Shown here piece by piece: positions 61,398 to 64,000 of a stretch of 64,000 nucleotides of DNA (position 1 is the stretch's first letter; every line of letters begins with the position of its first letter). The stretch comes from an uncultured Tissierellia bacterium (lineage in GTDB: Bacteria > Bacillota > Clostridia > Tissierellales > Peptoniphilaceae). The notes under the pieces were generated by a model. That model was not told where the DNA came from. It did not search any database and saw only the letters and a program-made list of their open reading frames with translations. A program made the position numbers and the translations under genes. The DNA lies in assembly GCA_947253765.1 (NCBI GenBank), contig CAMYAK010000001.1, positions 124,001 through 188,000 on the forward strand. The letters run 5' to 3'.

Positions 61398-61703
61398 CTA
61401 TTCCGTCTTGCAGTACAGCACAAGGTCATTTTTGTAGCCCTCAAAAATATCAATGCGGGTAATGTTGTAGGTCTTGCCCTTGTAAACAATTGTGTTCGCC
61501 GTGGTTATGTCGTCCCTGTAGCCGATTTGGAATAAAACCTTTTCTTCCGTCTGCGTTGTTACCCGGTAAATCTCATTTGCGGAAAGCTGCAGGAAATACG
61601 CCCACACGTTCGCCACGGTGACAAGTTCCTTTCTATGGTTGCCGTATTTGTCCGTTGTATAACGGCCTTCCTGTATCTCTATACGCTTGTCTTTCAGCTT
61701 CAT
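61398..61703 (-). CDS. Phage head closure / head-tail adaptor protein
   Basis: A 101-residue protein of the SPP1 gp16/HK97 head-closure group: MKLKDKRIEIQEGRYTTDKY, VANVWAYFLQLSANE and TYNITRIDIFEGYKNDLVLY match the small beta-barrel. It is directly downstream of the terminase remnant, which is not the usual order in an intact phage (portal, protease and capsid genes should lie between), so the surrounding phage block has been deleted. Confidence 0.7.
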   Translation of the reverse strand: MKLKDKRIEIQEGRYTTDKYGNHRKELVTVANVWAYFLQLSANEIYRVTTQTEEKVLFQIGYRDDITTANTIVYKGKTYNITRIDIFEGYKNDLVLYCKTE

Positions 61704-61715
61704 AGCGGTTCCCCC

Positions 61716-62570
61716 TTATATCGCTGTAGTGTATTCGTTATAATGCTCATATAACCCCACATAGCAGTCAAGCAAGGCCGCCGTGGCGTCAATGCGCTGT
61801 TTCGGCGATTGGTTCTTGATGGGAACTATGCTGCCGTTCTTGTCCGTCTGAATGCCCGTGTTCGTCAGGCACCAGTTCAAAACAGGGTTATTGTTGTATA
61901 TGACTTTATGGGCCTGCAAGTCCGCTCCTAACATCTGCATAGGCAGGGAAAGCGTTTTTCCCTGTATGCAGCGAACCATATTAAAGCCCTGCATTTGCAA
62001 TTCTTCCACAAAATACCATGCGCTGTAGCTGTCATAATATACCCATGCCGGGAACAGGTCATATTGCTTCACGGTTTCCACAAACTAAGCTGTTACATCA
62101 GAATCGCTTATGCTGTTTCCGCTGCATAGGCGCAAAAGCCCACGTTCAAACAATTTGTCATAGGGGATTTTATCCTGCTGTACACGCTCTTGCAGGCGGT
62201 CAGCGGGTAGCCAATACATTTGAAGAATATACTTTTTATCGTCGCCCCGCTTCATAAAAAGCAGGCTTGCGGCGGTCAGGTCGGTTGTTATGGACAAGTC
62301 CGCGCCGCCGACACAGTACGCGCCCCGGAATTCTTCAAGGTCAAAGGTGCTTTCATTGTTTATGTCGTCAAAGGATATCCACGTCGTTTTGACGGTTTCC
62401 CGCACATTGAATTCCTTGCACAATACGCCAGAAAGTTCATTGCGGTTCTGCTTTGCCCGGTCAACTTTCGCGGTCAGGTCGTCAAGCTTTTTTATGCTGC
62501 CTAAAGCCGGGGGTGGCTTTATCCATGCCGCCGGATCTGTCCATTCGCTGCGAAATAAGAATACGATAAT
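61716..62570 (-). pseudogene. Phage terminase large subunit remnant with in-frame stop
   Basis: The frame reads EWTDPAAWIKPPPALGSIKK, then GAYCVGGADLSITTDLTAAS (nuclease Asp motif) and, beyond an in-frame TAG at 62085-62087, ETVKQYDLFPAWVYYDSYSA and SLPMQMLGADLQAHKVIYNN to the C-terminus. This is the nuclease half of a TerL protein. The N-terminal ATPase half is missing; the frame ends at 62570 where a recombinase fragment begins. The TAG and the truncation make it inactive. Confidence 0.8.
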
Positions 62571-62811
62571 CTAGTCGAAAAAATCCACCAGCTGAAGGAC
62601 GAAAAAACCGACTCCTCAAGGAAAAAGCCAGTCAAAAAGTACATGAGAAAAACCTAACGGCCATTGAAAAATTCATCAGGAGCCATGACGTGGAAGCACT
62701 GGAATTTTAAGATAAACTCGTCCGCCAGTTCATTGAGGAGATCACAGCCGTTGAGGAATGGCTGGAATTTCACTTTAAGACAGGGGCGAAGGTGATGGTG
62801 AAAGATTGAAA
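62559..62811 (+). pseudogene. C-terminal remnant of a large serine recombinase
   Basis: Plus-strand frames read EYDNLVEKIHQLKDEKTDSS, then after a frameshift KNLTAIEKFIRSHDVEALEF, a TAA, and KLVRQFIEEITAVEEWLEF to a TGA. The coiled-coil and C-terminal (SHDVEALxxFDxxLxRxxIxxI) pattern is that of large serine recombinases of transposons and phages. At least one frameshift and one nonsense codon. It abuts the terminase remnant, marking an old recombination junction. Confidence 0.65.
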
Positions 62812-62836
62812 CCTGAATAGCTTTTTCATTATTTTA

Positions 62837-63400
62837 TTAAATCAGCTTGAAGACCTCCCTGTAGTCTATGATTGGCATCAGACTATCATTAAACTTATCC
62901 TTATTTGTCTCATAATAGCTCTTAGCGGCTGCGCATAGGTATCGACAAAGCACAATCAAATTAAATTCAATTGTTTCTGTGCATTCCAAGGCCGTTCGGG
63001 AATCAGGAGTACGCGTGGTCCCTATATCCATTTCTGCAGAAATGCACAGTTTTAGATTTTGTTTAAGGCTCTCATCATTTCCCTCTAAATCAGCTGTTGC
63101 CGAGTATCCGCCGACATGAAGAACTTGATTTCTTAGCTTATACATAAGTTCTGGTGAGAGAAAATCTATACTGGCAATGCGATTTGAGCTAAACCCCGTT
63201 TGATTTTCTTTATGTATTTCTTCGCTCCTTGAGGTGCGAAGAAAATACAAATCACACCACTTTCTGTATCTAGAGCCCACTGGTTCCTTTTCTCCATATT
63301 CCACTGCCCCACAAATGTCCGGAAGGATCACTGCCAAGCTAATGGCAGCGTAAAATTGTTCATTCTCTAAGCATCCTTCAATCTCTGATATGATTTCCAT
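62837..63400 (-). CDS. Conserved hypothetical protein
   Basis: About 187 residues, soluble, from the ATG at 63400 (MEIISEIEGCLENEQFYAAI); a TTG at 63448 with GGGAG nearby is an alternative start. The segments AISLAVILPDICGAVEYGEK and SPELMYKLRNQVLHVGGYSA resemble a family of uncharacterised proteins that often lie in mobile islands. No catalytic motif can be named. Confidence 0.6.
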   Translation of the reverse strand: MEIISEIEGCLENEQFYAAISLAVILPDICGAVEYGEKEPVGSRYRKWCDLYFLRTSRSEEIHKENQTGFSSNRIASIDFLSPELMYKLRNQVLHVGGYSATADLEGNDESLKQNLKLCISAEMDIGTTRTPDSRTALECTETIEFNLIVLCRYLCAAAKSYYETNKDKFNDSLMPIIDYREVFKLI

Positions 63401-63574
63401 AATTTGCCATCTTCGACAATTTCCCTTACTGGATTCTGACAAAATCAATCTCCCACTACTACAGGTTCAGAGTCATTCCATTAGAAATATATATCCCACA
63501 ACCTCAACAAAAAAATACATCTATCCCACGAACTCCATCGACAAAAACATCTAAGACACAAACTCAAGGGAATG
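63401..63574. other. Short gene-free stretch before the Fic pseudogene
   Basis: Two imperfect copies of an ACATCT-N(6-8)-CAC-AACTC string occur near 63520-63565. They are short and degenerate; no gene or clear signal is seen. Confidence 0.2.
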
Positions 63575-63945
63575 CTATTGTGTTCTAAAATAGCAGGTGT
63601 TTTTCCCTTTTCCCTCTCTTTTCAGTTCGCCGGAAGACACCAACTTTCGAAGGGCTCCTTCGATGGAGCTGACACTGAGCGATGGGCAAAGTTCCCTAAT
63701 ATCTTGCTTGGTAAAACCGCCTATTTTGCTTCGAGTTGCAAGCCTTACCGTATCAAGGGCGGGACGCTTTATTTCTATGAGTTCAACGCGATCTTCAAAA
63801 TCCCGATAGGCTGAAAGAATCGTCCCAAGCAGATATTTAATAAATGGAACAGGATCGTCCGTTCCTTATATATAGCTGCAATGAGTTCCAGCATCTCTGA
63901 ATCCCACTTGTGTTCTCTTATCAAAGAGTAGTTGAACTCTCTCAT
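63575..63945 (-). pseudogene. Fic gene with the catalytic core deleted
   Basis: The start is normal (AGGAGG, then MREFNYSLIREHKWDSEMLE and LIAAIYKE), but within about 30 codons the frame jumps to DPVPFIKYLLGTILSAYRDF and the C-terminal winged helix (FTKQDIRELCPSLSVSSIEG), ending CYFRTQ. The middle of the protein, including the HPFxxGNGR loop, is absent. A large internal deletion with a frame change explains it. The ribosome binding site and promoter region appear intact. Confidence 0.8.
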
Positions 63946-64000
63946 TCCCTTACCTCCTGGCCTATTCCCTTAAATATTAGCTGAAAATAAAGGAATGGCC

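Noticed and set aside
63486..63570. Short tandem-like ACATCT...AACTC strings
   Set aside because: Two degenerate copies only; too weak for a repeat family.
1..64000. CRISPR arrays, rRNA genes or intact insertion sequences
   Set aside because: No regularly spaced repeats, rRNA-like sequence or intact transposase was seen in the window.

Overview
The window looks like a chromosomal segment of an anaerobic Gram-positive Firmicute of the Clostridia/Tissierellia type. The reasons are an oxygen-independent class III ribonucleotide reductase, strong AGGAGG-type ribosome binding sites, a ComF/RecD2/MurA/Upp/Sua5/FtsH housekeeping set, and accessory genes typical of anaerobic cocci and clostridia. 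A Peptoniphilaceae-like host is a guess. Almost every gene is on the minus strand.

1-17.3 kb is core genome: nrdD (cut by the window edge, with NrdR-like boxes), a lipid kinase, an M20 amidohydrolase, a D-2-hydroxyacid dehydrogenase, comF, recD2, murA, upp, sua5, a CBS/DRTGG pyrophosphatase, ftsH, a plus-strand SPFH/zinc-ribbon protein, a hemolysin III-like membrane protein and tRNA-Pro(GGG). 17.3-38.6 kb is a patchwork of small transport, repair and stress genes: a CPBP protease, an acetyltransferase, deoxyinosine glycosylase, Ogt, a two-subunit ABC exporter, a nucleoside phosphorylase, a J-domain/HIRAN pair, Fic, an esterase, a cupin/Crp-Fnr/DUF438 redox module, AlkD, NUDIX, HD and SIMPL. 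Gene remnants lie between them (GNAT, a sortase-substrate tail, a RelB-like tail, an ABC-2 permease, RhuM).

38.7-50.8 kb is a large iron-uptake cluster read leftward: Ftr1 permease, P19-like lipoprotein, DUF2318 protein, two FtsX/MacB-like permeases and an ATPase, then an FMN-binding lipoprotein, a DUF4418 protein, a second MacB-like permease/ATPase pair and a solute-binding lipoprotein. It resembles FetMP-type systems with an added flavin/second-ABC module. 51.1-54.1 kb holds a three-gene operon that I cannot match to a named system: a binding protein with an N-terminal DUF1858-like domain and no signal peptide, a small GTPase with Cys pairs, and an ABC ATPase with its own N-terminal helical domain. 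No membrane permease is present.

54.2-64 kb is a defence/mobile island: an AbiEi-like remnant, a Fic protein, a MazG-like remnant, a DUF262/DUF1524 (GmrSD-like) protein, a single-chain nuclease-methylase-specificity enzyme with its XRE controller, phage terminase and head-closure remnants, a serine-recombinase tail, and a Fic pseudogene that has lost its catalytic core.

Several promoters can be read directly. One 14-bp Crp/Fnr-type palindrome sits exactly 41.5 bp upstream of the inferred start of both the cupin gene and the DUF438 gene. One GTTAG-CTAAC operator is shared by the ABC exporter and the esterase. A 14-bp inverted repeat covers both promoter hexamers of the restriction-modification operon.
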